A stretch of DNA of 64,000 bases from Echinicola soli (GCF_006575665.1 NZ_CP041253.1:3881001-3945000); one strand, 5' to 3'; positions 53,142 to 62,545 are shown, numbered from the stretch's first letter. Program-made: numbers and translations. Notes: generated by a model not told the origin, from the letters alone.

Positions 53142-56100
53142 TTAAAATCCAAGTTGGACGCCCAGGGCCATGGTTCTTACCTGTGGGTAAGCATCCCCGG
53201 AAGTTTCACGTACCTCCGGATCAAAACCACCAAAGTAATCCGTAATGGTGAAGAGGTTTTCACCCGTAAAATAAATCCTGCATCGGGAAAGTTTGATCCG
53301 TTCGATTAGCTGCTGGGGTAGGGAATAGCCCAATTGGAGGTTTTTTAGCCTTAAGTAAGAAGCATCTTCCAACCAGTAATTTGAGAAAAGGATGTTGTGC
53401 TGGGGCTGGTAGTACATGCGTGGGTAGGAAGCATCCGTATTTTCGGGTGTCCACCGGTCCATATGGACTTTTTTAGGCACAGAATAGTCGTTGATGAAGG
53501 CATGACGCGCTTCGTCGCGCAAGTATCCGTTCACCTTAGCCACGCCTTGAAGGTAAAAAGAAAAGTCAAATCCCTTCCAATTGGCAAAACCTCTTATTCC
53601 ATAGCTATAGCGAGGATAGGGATCACCAAATACCACCTTGTCATATTCATCAATAAGGCCATCAGGCTGGCCTTCTTCTCCACTAATATCTCTGTAGACC
53701 ACGTCTCCAGGCTGGATGATGTCTGCATAGCTGCTGACTACAGGGAAAGATGGATTTATATATCGGCCTGTGGCTTCATCAAAGGCTTCGAAGTCTTCGA
53801 TCTGGGCAAGCCCACTGGTGAGGTAACCATAGTAGGCATTGACCGGATCGCCCACTCTCCTGATATTGTCCCCCAAAGAAGCAGCACTGGATCCCATGTC
53901 GGTGATTTCATTTTGGGCATCTGCAATATTGGCATTTATGCCGTAGCGGAATTCGCCCACTTGATCATTCCATCCCAGTGCAATTTCCCATCCTTTGTTT
54001 TCGATGGCGCCAATATTTTCCAATGGAAGATTACTGGACGAGGTAATGCCTATCAGTGAAGGATAGATGGGTTTTAGGAGGGCATTGAGGTTCTTTTTCT
54101 TAAACCAGTCCACGGACAAGGTCATCCGATCCTTTAACATGCTGAAATCCGCTCCAATGTTGATCATTTGGATGGTTTCCCACTGGATGTTTTCATTGGC
54201 CAGTGAATACTGTCTGAAGCCGACATTTTCCTTGGCCCCAATCGGATAGGCTTTGGTCTCCCGCTCTATTTCTGTGAGGTACGGGTAGTAATTGCCACTG
54301 ATGTTTTGGTTTCCCAGTTCGCCCCAAGAAGCGCGGATTTTTCCCACCGTGAGGAAGGGTTTTGCAAAATCCATGAAAGTTTCTTCCGTGAATTTCCATC
54401 CTGCGGAGAAGGAAGGAAATACGCCCCAGCGATTGTCCCTGGAAAACCTCGAAGTACCATCCACCCTTAAGTTGGCCTCGAAAAGGTACTTTTGGTCAAA
54501 GTCATAGTTTAACCTGCCGAAATAGGAGCGAAGTGCCCATTCCTCGGAAGTGCCTCCGTTAATGATATCTTCGGTACCGGCGTCTATTTCGGTGATGCCA
54601 TCAAGCAAAATGTTCTTTCTCGAAGCATATAGACGGGGCATGCTGGACCATTCTTGGGAATAGCCAGCCAGGAACTTAATTCCATGCCTTCCGATCACTT
54701 TGTCGTAATTAAAGGTGGAAAGCAGCGTTTGTGTCAGGATGGTATTGTGGCTATTGGCTATGCTGTTCCTGATGTTTTCATTGGCAGCGTGGGGCGTCCC
54801 GTCCGCTAAGAACCTCGGCATAGTTGGTGTCCAATCCTTGATGTCCCTGTTATAGTAATTGTAAGCATATTGGGCATTGATGTACATGCCATCGATGAGA
54901 TCCAGTGTGGCCTTAAAGTTCCCGTTCAATGTCCGTGATTTGCTCTTGGTATAGCCGGATTCATGGGCGGTTCTGACGGGATTGGTCACGGATCCATACG
55001 ACCAATATGGTGAATCTTCCCAGCCTCCATCAGCGGAGGGCTGCTGCCACATGACAGGGAGCAATGGGCTGATTCGCTGGGCCAACCTAAATACGCCTGA
55101 GGTACCTGCTCCTCCAGCATCACGCTTGTAAAAATCCACATAACTGATATTTGCATCTAGTTTCAAGCGGTCCACCACTTTTGTGCCCAATCGTAACCTG
55201 ACATTGTTACGAGAAGAAAAGTATGGATCGCCCACTACCAATCCTGTTTGTTCCAAATAGCCATAAGAAAGGTAATATGTGGCGTTATCGGTTTGACCTT
55301 GGATATTCAGGTTATGGTTTTGTTGTGATGAATGTGACTTATAGGTTTCCGATACCCAATCCGTGTTGGAATAATCATTGGGGAAATCACCGGAGTCATA
55401 CATCTCAAAGGCTTCATCAGAATAGGGGATGGCTACGCCTCTGGCACGCCGTGCTTCATTTTCCAAGGTCATATATTCCCTTCCATTGACCAGCTCTGGC
55501 GTAGAGATTGGCGTCTGGATACCAAAGTAATTACTGTAATTAAGGGAAACTTTTTCCTCTCCGCTGCCTTTTTTGGTGGTGACCAGGATCACCCCATTGG
55601 CAGCGCGTGCACCATAGATGGCTGAGGAAGCGGCATCTTTCAGTACAGTCACACTTTCGATGTCATCTGGATTGAGCAGGTTGATATCCCCGCCCGCTAC
55701 TCCGTCAATTAGGATCAAGGGAGAGGTTTGGCTATTGATGGTGTTTACGCCCCTGATCACCATGTTGGTGGCCGGTGCTCCCGGCTGACCTGACGGAGAA
55801 GTGACGGTCAGGCCCGGAATGAGCCCTTGGAGTCCCCCCGCTACAGATGAGATGACCCTTCCTTCCAGCACATCGCCTTTCACTTCGGCTACCGCTCCAG
55901 TGATATTGGACCTTTTCTGGCTACCATATCCGACGACGATCACTTCATCAAGTCCAGTGACGTCTTCCTCTAAGATGATTTCAATCGTTGTCCTGCCATT
56001 TAGGGAATATTCTTGGGCTATAAAACCCAGGTAGGAAATTTTAAGCACGGCATCTCCATCCGAAACCTCCAGGGTAAAATTCCCATCGATATCAGCCACC

Positions 56101-56594
56101 GTCCCATTATTAGTTCCTTTTTCCAAAACCGAAGCGCCAGGAAGGGGGGATCCATCCTTATCTGTGACAGTCCCTTTAATGGTTAACGCCTGGCGGGCAA
56201 GTAGCTGATCTTGTTGGTCAGCAGCTTTTTTCTTCAGGACAATTTGCGTGTCCATGATGATTTGGTATTCGATTTCCAGCTGGTTGAAGAGCTCGTTAAG
56301 TACCTCCACCAACGGTTTATTCTGAACATTTAAAGTAATATTTTCTCCTGCATTTAGTTCGTTATTGTTATAGATGAATTTAAAAGAAGTCTGGGACTCT
56401 ATTTGATAAAGAACTTCCTCAAGGGGTTCATTTTCAATATGTAGCGTTACTTTTTCCACTTGTCCATAGGCAGAATATGCCTTGATAGGGCTTATGGTAA
56501 AAAGAAAGATGAGCATCATCAGGAAGGGAGGAGATTGGACAGCCTGCCTAAACCTTAAAAGGGGTTTGCCTTTCGGCTTACATAGATTTTTCAT
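53142..56594 (-). CDS. SusC/RagA TonB-dependent outer-membrane transporter with STN domain
   Basis: The protein of about 1150 residues has a signal region (MLIFLFTISPIKAYS) and an N-terminal STN domain (VTLHIENEPLEEVLYQIESQ) typical of transporters under sigma/anti-sigma control. A carboxypeptidase-like repeat follows (IKGTVTDKDGSPLPGASVLE), then the TonB box region, a plug (MVIRGVNTINSQTSPLILIDG) and a 22-strand barrel ending in GVQLGF. It imports a large ligand with its SusD partner. FecR and an ECF sigma factor gene lie upstream. ATG 56609 is an alternative start. Confidence 0.95.
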   Translation of the reverse strand: MKNLCKPKGKPLLRFRQAVQSPPFLMMLIFLFTISPIKAYSAYGQVEKVTLHIENEPLEEVLYQIESQTSFKFIYNNNELNAGENITLNVQNKPLVEVLNELFNQLEIEYQIIMDTQIVLKKKAADQQDQLLARQALTIKGTVTDKDGSPLPGASVLEKGTNNGTVADIDGNFTLEVSDGDAVLKISYLGFIAQEYSLNGRTTIEIILEEDVTGLDEVIVVGYGSQKRSNITGAVAEVKGDVLEGRVISSVAGGLQGLIPGLTVTSPSGQPGAPATNMVIRGVNTINSQTSPLILIDGVAGGDINLLNPDDIESVTVLKDAASSAIYGARAANGVILVTTKKGSGEEKVSLNYSNYFGIQTPISTPELVNGREYMTLENEARRARGVAIPYSDEAFEMYDSGDFPNDYSNTDWVSETYKSHSSQQNHNLNIQGQTDNATYYLSYGYLEQTGLVVGDPYFSSRNNVRLRLGTKVVDRLKLDANISYVDFYKRDAGGAGTSGVFRLAQRISPLLPVMWQQPSADGGWEDSPYWSYGSVTNPVRTAHESGYTKSKSRTLNGNFKATLDLIDGMYINAQYAYNYYNRDIKDWTPTMPRFLADGTPHAANENIRNSIANSHNTILTQTLLSTFNYDKVIGRHGIKFLAGYSQEWSSMPRLYASRKNILLDGITEIDAGTEDIINGGTSEEWALRSYFGRLNYDFDQKYLFEANLRVDGTSRFSRDNRWGVFPSFSAGWKFTEETFMDFAKPFLTVGKIRASWGELGNQNISGNYYPYLTEIERETKAYPIGAKENVGFRQYSLANENIQWETIQMINIGADFSMLKDRMTLSVDWFKKKNLNALLKPIYPSLIGITSSSNLPLENIGAIENKGWEIALGWNDQVGEFRYGINANIADAQNEITDMGSSAASLGDNIRRVGDPVNAYYGYLTSGLAQIEDFEAFDEATGRYINPSFPVVSSYADIIQPGDVVYRDISGEEGQPDGLIDEYDKVVFGDPYPRYSYGIRGFANWKGFDFSFYLQGVAKVNGYLRDEARHAFINDYSVPKKVHMDRWTPENTDASYPRMYYQPQHNILFSNYWLEDASYLRLKNLQLGYSLPQQLIERIKLSRCRIYFTGENLFTITDYFGGFDPEVRETSGDAYPQVRTMALGVQLGF

Positions 56595-56645
56595 ACTTTT
56601 GAAGTGCATTTGGTGGTTAAATTGATTTTGATCACAAAATTCTTT

Positions 56646-56695
56646 ATCGGAAAATGTTCGCGCATTTTCCGATTTTTTTTCCCGTCCTTCGGGAC
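56646..56695. promoter_or_regulatory. Two hairpins in the fecR-susC gap
   Basis: atcggaaaatg (56646-56656) and cattttccgat (56663-56673) are perfect 11-bp complements. A second hairpin, gtcc-ttcg-ggac (56684-56695), lies just beyond it. On the minus strand these fall in the 157-base gap between fecR and susC and could shape the susC leader or stabilise its mRNA. The T-run is on the plus side, so they are not a good minus-strand terminator. Confidence 0.45.
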
Positions 56696-56751
56696 AATCT
56701 TTGTGAAAGCATTTGGTGTTAGGTTTTTAATTTTGATTCATAAGCAGTTTT

Positions 56752-57903
56752 TTAATGGTGGATCTTGATTTTATTTCCTTCTATTTGGTATTGTAGGCCA
56801 TAGGCCCTTTTAAATGTTTCCATGACTTCTTCGATACTCTCCACATCAAAGCTGGCTGTATAGTACTCATTCTCAAAAGCACCATCAATATTGATGATCT
56901 CGACATCATAGTGCCTTTCCAGCTTCTTAATGATGTTTTCGAAGGGAACATTCTTAAAAATGATTTTGCCGGTTAGCCAAGCGGTGTACATGTCCAGCGA
57001 TGTCTCCTTTATTTGTAATTTGTCGTTGGTTTTGTTCCAGCTGGCCAAGTGACCAGGGCGGAGCATTTTGGAGGTTTCGGGATCGTATGATGAACTATCG
57101 CCATAAACACTGACTTTACCCTCGACCAGTGCTGTCTGGACAAGCTCATCTTCAGGGTAGGAAGATACATTGAATTGGGTACCCAAGACCCTTATGTTCA
57201 TTTGGTCGGCATTCACAATAAACGGATGGGATTTGTCTTCCCTTACGTTGAAATAGGCTTCTCCGATAAGGGTGACGGACCTGATGTCCATTGTTTCAAA
57301 ACTCGTAGGATATGTGAGTGAGCTACCTGCATTGAGGGTAACGTGGGTACTGTCAGGGAGGATGATTTCGAAGCGTTTGGCGTAAGGAACCGTTAAGGTA
57401 TTGTAGCTGACCTGACCAGGGGTGTCGGTGCCATTTACTATATATGACAGCTTGCTTCCGATTTGGTTTCCAATAATTTTGCCGGCTTCATTTTTGATGG
57501 GCAAATCACTTAACTCGTCTATGGCTACTACTTTCCCGTTACCGAGTTTGAGTGTGATCACATTTTCCGCCATGACAGGTGATGTTTGTTCTGCAGCGAA
57601 TTGGAATGTGTAAAATACATAGCCGGTTCCCAACACCAATATGACCGCTGCTGCATACCGCAAGACGATGGAAAGTGAAAAAGACGATGGAACAGTATCA
57701 AGGTGATCACGGAAATTATTCCACTTCTGATCCAGGTCGACTTCTTTGGAAGTTTCTGAAAACTTGGAGGCAATATAGTAGGCCTTTAATTGATGAAAAT
57801 GGCTTTCATTGGCTTCATCTGCATCGATCCATTGATTGATTTGCTTTACCTCTTCTGCTGAAGCTGTTCCTTCAAAATACCTTAAAAGTTTATGGTCTTC
57901 CAT
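56752..57903 (-). CDS. FecR-family anti-sigma factor
   Basis: The 383-residue protein has a cytoplasmic N-terminal part (KLLRYFEGTASAEEVKQI), one membrane helix at about residues 80-100 (LRYAAAVILVLGTGYVFY) and a periplasmic FecR domain (SSLTYPTSFETMDIRSVTLI then GEAYFNVREDKSHPFIV). A C-terminal DUF4974-like segment (FENIIKKLERHYDVEI) follows. It should hold the partner sigma factor inactive until the SusC STN domain signals substrate binding. Unusually, about 900 bases of repeats separate it from the sigma gene. Confidence 0.94.
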   Translation of the reverse strand: MEDHKLLRYFEGTASAEEVKQINQWIDADEANESHFHQLKAYYIASKFSETSKEVDLDQKWNNFRDHLDTVPSSFSLSIVLRYAAAVILVLGTGYVFYTFQFAAEQTSPVMAENVITLKLGNGKVVAIDELSDLPIKNEAGKIIGNQIGSKLSYIVNGTDTPGQVSYNTLTVPYAKRFEIILPDSTHVTLNAGSSLTYPTSFETMDIRSVTLIGEAYFNVREDKSHPFIVNADQMNIRVLGTQFNVSSYPEDELVQTALVEGKVSVYGDSSSYDPETSKMLRPGHLASWNKTNDKLQIKETSLDMYTAWLTGKIIFKNVPFENIIKKLERHYDVEIINIDGAFENEYYTASFDVESIEEVMETFKRAYGLQYQIEGNKIKIHH

Positions 57904-58052
57904 CGCGGTGTATTGGTCATGTAACTAATAAACGATTCAGCACGAGGAGGTACGTAGTGGAAAATGTAAAAAACAGAAAATTTATTTCTGACTATTCGCT
58001 TTTCTACCCGTCACACCAAATTGAGCAATTTGCCCAATATTGATCTGTAATA

Positions 58053-58263
58053 GGTCAAGCAATATTTCTGGGGGCGGGAGAAGATTTATATTCATTTGGT
58101 ATGTCGCCACGAAGTCGCCAAGACACGAAGTGTTTTGTAGGCGGATTCCAAATTTCATGGAAAACAAACAGCTTTGGGTCTTAGAATCTTTGTGGCAAAA
58201 AAACAAAAAAGAAATCCTTTTAAAATAAAGGGATTCATGCCTTCAACTTTTTCGTTTGCCTCC
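58053..58263. repeat. MITE-like element, copy 2A
   Basis: The core 58055-58228 matches 12934-13107 at all but about two of 174 positions. The right end caactttttcgtttgcc resembles the right end of copy 1, and the left end is ggtcaagcaatatttctgg. The near identity indicates recent movement or gene conversion. It contains no coding sequence. Confidence 0.75.
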
Positions 58264-58280
58264 TTTTTAGTACATTTTGA

Positions 58281-58603
58281 GGAGCAAGCAATATTTCTGG
58301 AAGATGAGAGATTTCCAGGTGGTTTTGGTAAGCATATTTCTCTTTAATTTAGCAATAGGAATGTGTAGATTATAAAATCAGTATAAATCCGTCATTGCGA
58401 ATGCAGAGCAACGGAGTGAAGCAATCTCGTTTTCTTAATACGGGATTGCCACGTTCCCGATAGCTCGGGACAGGCTATACTTCCTCGCAAGGACGGTATT
58501 TTAAATCGCGTTTATTATAAAAAATCAGCGTAAATCTTATTAATCTGCATCATCTGCGTGCAATCGAAACTAACCCTAATCCCTCAACTTTTCCGCTTGA
58601 TCC
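58281..58603. repeat. MITE-like element, copy 2B with inserted palindrome
   Basis: The left end ggagcaagcaatatttctgg and right end caacttttccgcttgatcc match the termini of the other copies. The right block 58516-58603 resembles 13124-13213. The middle has diverged and carries a separate palindromic element at 58390-58497. It lies 17 bases from copy 2A in the same orientation. Confidence 0.6.
58390..58497. repeat. Dispersed palindromic element (cgtcattgcga type)
   Basis: The ends cgtcattgcga and tcgcaaggacgg are imperfect inverted repeats. The left arm, to 58429, is found in reverse complement at 12851-12889. It is a widely scattered non-coding palindrome type in Bacteroidota and here lies inside MITE-like copy 2B. 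Confidence 0.6.
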
Positions 58604-58802
58604 ATGATTTGGGGTAACCATATAGGAAACAATGGGGGTACATTTTCCGAATTGATTATCTGTACTTTAATCAGCGCTGGGATTGACTACCTGATTTGTA
58701 TTGGCCCTCAACTTTTCTGTCTTCACCATGGTAATTGGCAATTAAACAGTTTGAGTTGGCCTTGTCATCCGTAGGAAAAATTCCTTCCTATTTTGAAGGT
58801 AA

Positions 58803-59417
58803 CTACAGCATCAGCATCAAAAATTCTTTTAATTGCAAACGCATGGCCTTTAGTGCTAGGGTGATATGGGTGTCGACAGTCCTCTTGGAAATTTTTAATT
58901 CTTGGGCAATTTCCATGTTTTTTTTGCCATCCATCCTGCTTTTTACAAATACTTCTCGTTGTTTAGTGGGGAGCGCAGCGATACTTTCCTGAATTTTCTG
59001 ATCAAGTTCCTTTTCTAAAATATAGGAAGCCGTTTCATTTTGAATAAATCGTAGCGGATCGGCTAATTGATTGTCATAGAGTTCCTTTGATTTCTTCAAG
59101 ACGATCGATTGATGTTTTAAATAATCCAAACAGCCATTTTTGGTCATGGTAAAAAGGTAGCTGTTGTTCAGCTTGGTGATCTTTTTTCTTCCTTCCCAAA
59201 GCTTTAAAAATACATCCTGAACGATTTCCTCTGCATCTTCAGCGTTATTGGTATAGTACTTTGCCAAGTGAAGGAGTTTGTCATAATATAGCTTGAAAAG
59301 CAACTCGAAAGCCTTGACCCCGTCTTTCTGCAAAAGGTCAATGAATTTGCTGGATTCAATATATTGTTTTTGATCAAACAATGATGTTAGGAGATTGTTA
59401 AACAAATCTTTAGTCAA
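58803..59417 (-). CDS. ECF-type RNA polymerase sigma factor (FecI-like)
   Basis: The 204-residue sigma factor has region 2 (AFELLFKLYYDKLLHLAKYY, then DAEEIVQDVFLKLWE) and region 4 with a helix-turn-helix (ALPTKQREVFVKSRMDG and KNMEIAQELKISKRTVDTHI). This is the Bacteroidota sigma-70 family that pairs with FecR proteins. It should direct transcription of the susC operon when its anti-sigma factor is released. A candidate promoter lies at 59459-59488. Confidence 0.94.
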   Translation of the reverse strand: MTKDLFNNLLTSLFDQKQYIESSKFIDLLQKDGVKAFELLFKLYYDKLLHLAKYYTNNAEDAEEIVQDVFLKLWEGRKKITKLNNSYLFTMTKNGCLDYLKHQSIVLKKSKELYDNQLADPLRFIQNETASYILEKELDQKIQESIAALPTKQREVFVKSRMDGKKNMEIAQELKISKRTVDTHITLALKAMRLQLKEFLMLML

Positions 59418-59458
59418 TAGGTATCCTACTGCCGTGTTATGACATCATGAGGATATAA

Positions 59459-59488
59459 CAAAAATAGAAAAAAGTGCAACTCATCAAA
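59459..59488 (-). promoter_or_regulatory. Candidate promoter of the ECF sigma gene
   Basis: Read on the minus strand, TTTG (59485-59488) and TATTTTTG (59459-59466) fit the Bacteroidota -33 TTTG and -7 TAnnTTTG boxes with 18 bases between. The start codon lies 41 bases beyond the -7 box. Confidence 0.45.
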
Positions 59489-59625
59489 AAATACCAGCTA
59501 TAAAGAAAAAATTACTTAATTGTTAACTCATTAATTCAACCCTTGGAATGGGCGAATAAAGAGCGAAAGGGGCGGTTAAGTGTTTTAGATGGATTGTTCT
59601 TATTTAGAAAGGGCTAGTTAAAAAT

Positions 59626-59658
59626 TAGGCCTCCTTTTGCACCGCAAATGGAGGCCTA
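59626..59658 (-). terminator. Terminator of the outer-membrane protein gene
   Basis: taggcctcc (59626-59634) pairs with ggaggccta (59650-59658), and the inner tttgc/gcaaa pair extends the stem across one mismatch to a 3-base loop. On the minus strand it is followed by a T-rich stretch. It lies just after the stop at 59669. Confidence 0.7.
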
Positions 59659-59668
59659 TTGGTATTTG

Positions 59669-60364
59669 CTATTTTACTAAATGGTAATTGATGCCAAAAG
59701 AGAATTCTTGACCTTGTTTACCAAAATCAACTTCGTAGTCATAGTCATCCTCATCAGCGTATTCATTTTTCTCGCCATAGAACTTCCCTGGAGCGTAATA
59801 GGCCTCGATTCCTAATCGTGGTAAAATCATATAATTGATACCTACATGGATTTCGGATGCGATGTAATTTCTTTTTCTAGAAACTGATTGACTTGAATAG
59901 CCCGTAGTGGTTCCTTTTTCCTTATAAAAGTTAGTGCTCAGCCCGACAAATGGGGAAAGCTTTCCCGATAAGGTAAAGTACTTTCTGAACAGCAATCCTC
60001 CTCCAATTCGATCGAGATCCGTATCGCCCTCTAGGATGGTTTCATTGTTTTCATTTGTTTGGGTTTGGTTTATTTTGGTCTGTCCAATTACTGCATGCGC
60101 ACCAAGATAATACCCTTTGCCCAAAAATTTACCGATCCCAGGAGTGAAGTAATAGGAAGATTTTTTAAAATCAACTCGGTGAATATCCGCTGGATCTGGA
60201 TAAGATTGGTACCAGGTGGAATGTTCATCAGAGTACTTTCCAAAAGAATAACCAGAACGGATAATAATGTCCTTACGGTCTGTTTGAGCGGTTACTTGTT
60301 GGATGGACACCAGTTGAAAAACGAGAATGGCAGCTAAAAATGCCATAAAATGATTTCTGATCAT
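59669..60364 (-). CDS. Outer-membrane beta-barrel protein (porin-like)
   Basis: The 231-residue protein has a signal peptide (FMAFLAAILVFQLVSIQQVTAQ). A series of amphipathic strands rich in Tyr, Gly and Phe follows (KDIIIRSGYSFGK, YYLGAHAVIGQTK, LSPFVGLSTNFYKEK), ending in an aromatic-terminated strand (FSFGINYHLVK). It resembles small Bacteroidota outer-membrane barrels of the OmpX/porin-like group. The ligand is unknown. ATG 60364 is chosen, as an upstream TTG-type extension adds no sensible signal sequence. Confidence 0.82.
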   Translation of the reverse strand: MIRNHFMAFLAAILVFQLVSIQQVTAQTDRKDIIIRSGYSFGKYSDEHSTWYQSYPDPADIHRVDFKKSSYYFTPGIGKFLGKGYYLGAHAVIGQTKINQTQTNENNETILEGDTDLDRIGGGLLFRKYFTLSGKLSPFVGLSTNFYKEKGTTTGYSSQSVSRKRNYIASEIHVGINYMILPRLGIEAYYAPGKFYGEKNEYADEDDYDYEVDFGKQGQEFSFGINYHLVK

Positions 60365-60714
60365 GATAAATAATATTTTAATTTTAAATTTCAACAAAAA
60401 AAGATAAAAATAGTCAATTCTAAAAATTGAAAGTGCTAAAAATTGTTACGTGGTTTTGTTTTAAGATCTATTGGCGTTTATTATTTTACAAGTTTCTAAA
60501 TAAATTGAGGATATTATGTGTTGAGTCAGTTTTTTTGGTTATATCACTTGTAAAATACCCAAAGCTGGGTATTTTGTATGTTTAGGAAATTGGTTATCTT
60601 GCCCTTAATAAGTTCTTTTCAGTAATAGCTGAAAATCCCCCTAGTTTTCAACGAGACCTGCTATTCCTTGAGGTAGCATTTTTAATAATCTCCAAACAAT
60701 AATCCCTAACAAAC
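60365..60714. other. Divergent intergenic region with a hairpin
   Basis: These 350 bases separate the divergent beta-barrel and TlpA-like genes. A perfect 9-bp hairpin, aaaataccc (60552-60560) with gggtatttt (60567-60575), has a 6-base loop and is followed by gtatgttt. It could be a terminator of an unseen small transcript or part of the leader of the downstream gene. No gene is supported. Confidence 0.45.
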
Positions 60715-62541
60715 ATGAAAAGATTGTTTTGGCTGGCTCTTAGTGTCAGTTTACTTTTATTATCAATATCAAAAGCTCCTTGTAGTCCTTTTCAGGAACT
60801 GAGCCAAAAAGAAGAAATTCCCGTAAATGTCCGCACTCCTGCTGTAGATCAACAGCCCTTTAGAGGTGATACCGCTCGATTGGAGGGGTACATTAAGGAC
60901 TATGAACCATCCATGGGCTTCAAGACGGGGATCATCCAGGCCGAAGATGTATTGTCCAACAAATCTTATCCAGTGGTGATAAAGGTATTCCCGGATGGTA
61001 AGTTCGAAGCAAAATGGCCAATTCTATATCCCATCTATACTTCCGTAAAGATCGGTGATCAGTGGATGTCCGTGTATGTCGAACCAGGAAAAACCTTGAC
61101 CATGGAGTTGGACAGGAGGGATTTTATAGAAGCGGGCAAAAAAAATGACCATCGATACAAATTCCAACATACCGAATTCCATGGTCCACTGGCCAAAATC
61201 AACAGAGAGCTAATGGACTTTGATTTCGAGCATTTTAATTACCGGACCATGGAAAGTCAGGCTACATCCCTAACGCCAACGGAATTTAAGGAGAAACAAA
61301 TGGCTGTTCTTCAAACACAGCAAGAAAACGCCAATAGCTATATCGAAGAAAATACTGTAGACCCGAAAGCAGCTTCCATTATCAACAACAATATTTTATT
61401 GGAAAACGCCAGGGTCCTATTTAATTTTGAAAATAAGCGCCAGTATTTGACGAAGCATGACACATCAAAAGCAGTCTTTGATAATATCGTGCTAAAGCAG
61501 CCTGTGCCGGAAGGTTACTATGATTTTCTAAAAGAGCTTCCCTTGGATGATAAATCCCTTATGGTTGCTGATGAATATAACCTTTTCATAAACAGGTTTG
61601 AATTCAGTAAGCCATTCACAAGGAGTAGTCCCACCTATAAAATTCCAGTGAAAAAGATTGATTTGGCAGTGATATTGGGGTATTTTGATCAAGAGGAAAT
61701 TGAGATTCCTGATCAAATGAGGAGATTGATGGAACTAAGCTATAAGGAGAATAAAACAAAGGAAGACTCGACTTTTATAGAAGAGAGTGAATCCGATATT
61801 AATTTTTTCATGGCCAAGCATAGTGCTGGATTACAAGGTTATCTAAAAGAATTTATAGAAAGCCAACAACCCTCTAAGTTGACCTATTACAAAAAATATT
61901 GGCACAACCGGGATTCGGTGCTAATCAATCAGTTTGGCCTTCGGGATAGCTGGACCTATCAGGTCACCAAATTGAGGAGCTTGGCATTTACATTAAACTT
62001 TATTGGGCCTGAAGGTGCTGCTGAATACTGGGAGGAATTAAAAAGTGACCTCACTTACGATGAACTCCGATGGAAAGGGCAAGAAATTTACGACCAAGTG
62101 GTAGCCGATAGAGTGTCCATTGCCTATTCGCTCGGGAAAGGAGAGGCCGCTGAGATTTTCAAGGAAATCATTGCTCCCTATAAAGGAAAAATACTGTTTG
62201 TGGATTTCTGGGCCACCAGTTGTGGTCCTTGCGTGTATACCATCGAGAAAATGAAGCCTATTCGCCAAAAATTTATAGATAATGAGGATGTGGAATTTAT
62301 CTTTATTACCGAGCGTAGTAGTTCACCGGAAAAGAAATACCTTGAGTTTACAGCCGAACAGGAATTGACACACACCTATATGATTTCCGAAGACGATCTT
62401 AACCAGCTGCGTCAGTTGTTTGAGTTTAATAGTATCCCCAGATATGTAGTGATTGATCGAGAAGGAAAGGTGTATGACGATAATTTTCCGATGCATAATT
62501 TTACGTCAAGACTTCAGGATATTCTTGCAGCAAATCCTTAG
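60715..62541 (+). CDS. TlpA-like thioredoxin-domain exported protein
   Basis: The 608-residue protein has a signal peptide (LFWLALSVSLLLLSISKA). A long N-terminal region of alternating helices and strands, found in large Bacteroidota TlpA-like proteins, is followed by a C-terminal thioredoxin domain (about 485-605). The redox motif is C503-G-P-C506 in VDFWATSCGPCVYTIE, followed by the cis-proline region SIPRYVVIDREGKV. It probably reduces or forms disulfides in the periplasm. It is a single gene between intergenic regions. Confidence 0.88.
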   Translation: MKRLFWLALSVSLLLLSISKAPCSPFQELSQKEEIPVNVRTPAVDQQPFRGDTARLEGYIKDYEPSMGFKTGIIQAEDVLSNKSYPVVIKVFPDGKFEAKWPILYPIYTSVKIGDQWMSVYVEPGKTLTMELDRRDFIEAGKKNDHRYKFQHTEFHGPLAKINRELMDFDFEHFNYRTMESQATSLTPTEFKEKQMAVLQTQQENANSYIEENTVDPKAASIINNNILLENARVLFNFENKRQYLTKHDTSKAVFDNIVLKQPVPEGYYDFLKELPLDDKSLMVADEYNLFINRFEFSKPFTRSSPTYKIPVKKIDLAVILGYFDQEEIEIPDQMRRLMELSYKENKTKEDSTFIEESESDINFFMAKHSAGLQGYLKEFIESQQPSKLTYYKKYWHNRDSVLINQFGLRDSWTYQVTKLRSLAFTLNFIGPEGAAEYWEELKSDLTYDELRWKGQEIYDQVVADRVSIAYSLGKGEAAEIFKEIIAPYKGKILFVDFWATSCGPCVYTIEKMKPIRQKFIDNEDVEFIFITERSSSPEKKYLEFTAEQELTHTYMISEDDLNQLRQLFEFNSIPRYVVIDREGKVYDDNFPMHNFTSRLQDILAANP

Positions 62542-62545
62542 TAAT

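Larger units (their letters stand above)
57904..58802. other. Repeat-filled gap between fecR and the ECF sigma gene
   Basis: No gene is supported here. The gap holds two MITE-like units in tandem (58053-58263 and 58281-58603), the second with an inserted palindromic element (58390-58497). Short open frames inside the repeats also occur at 12.9-13.1 kb and are not treated as genes. The insertion probably broke up an original sigma-fecR operon. Confidence 0.75.
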
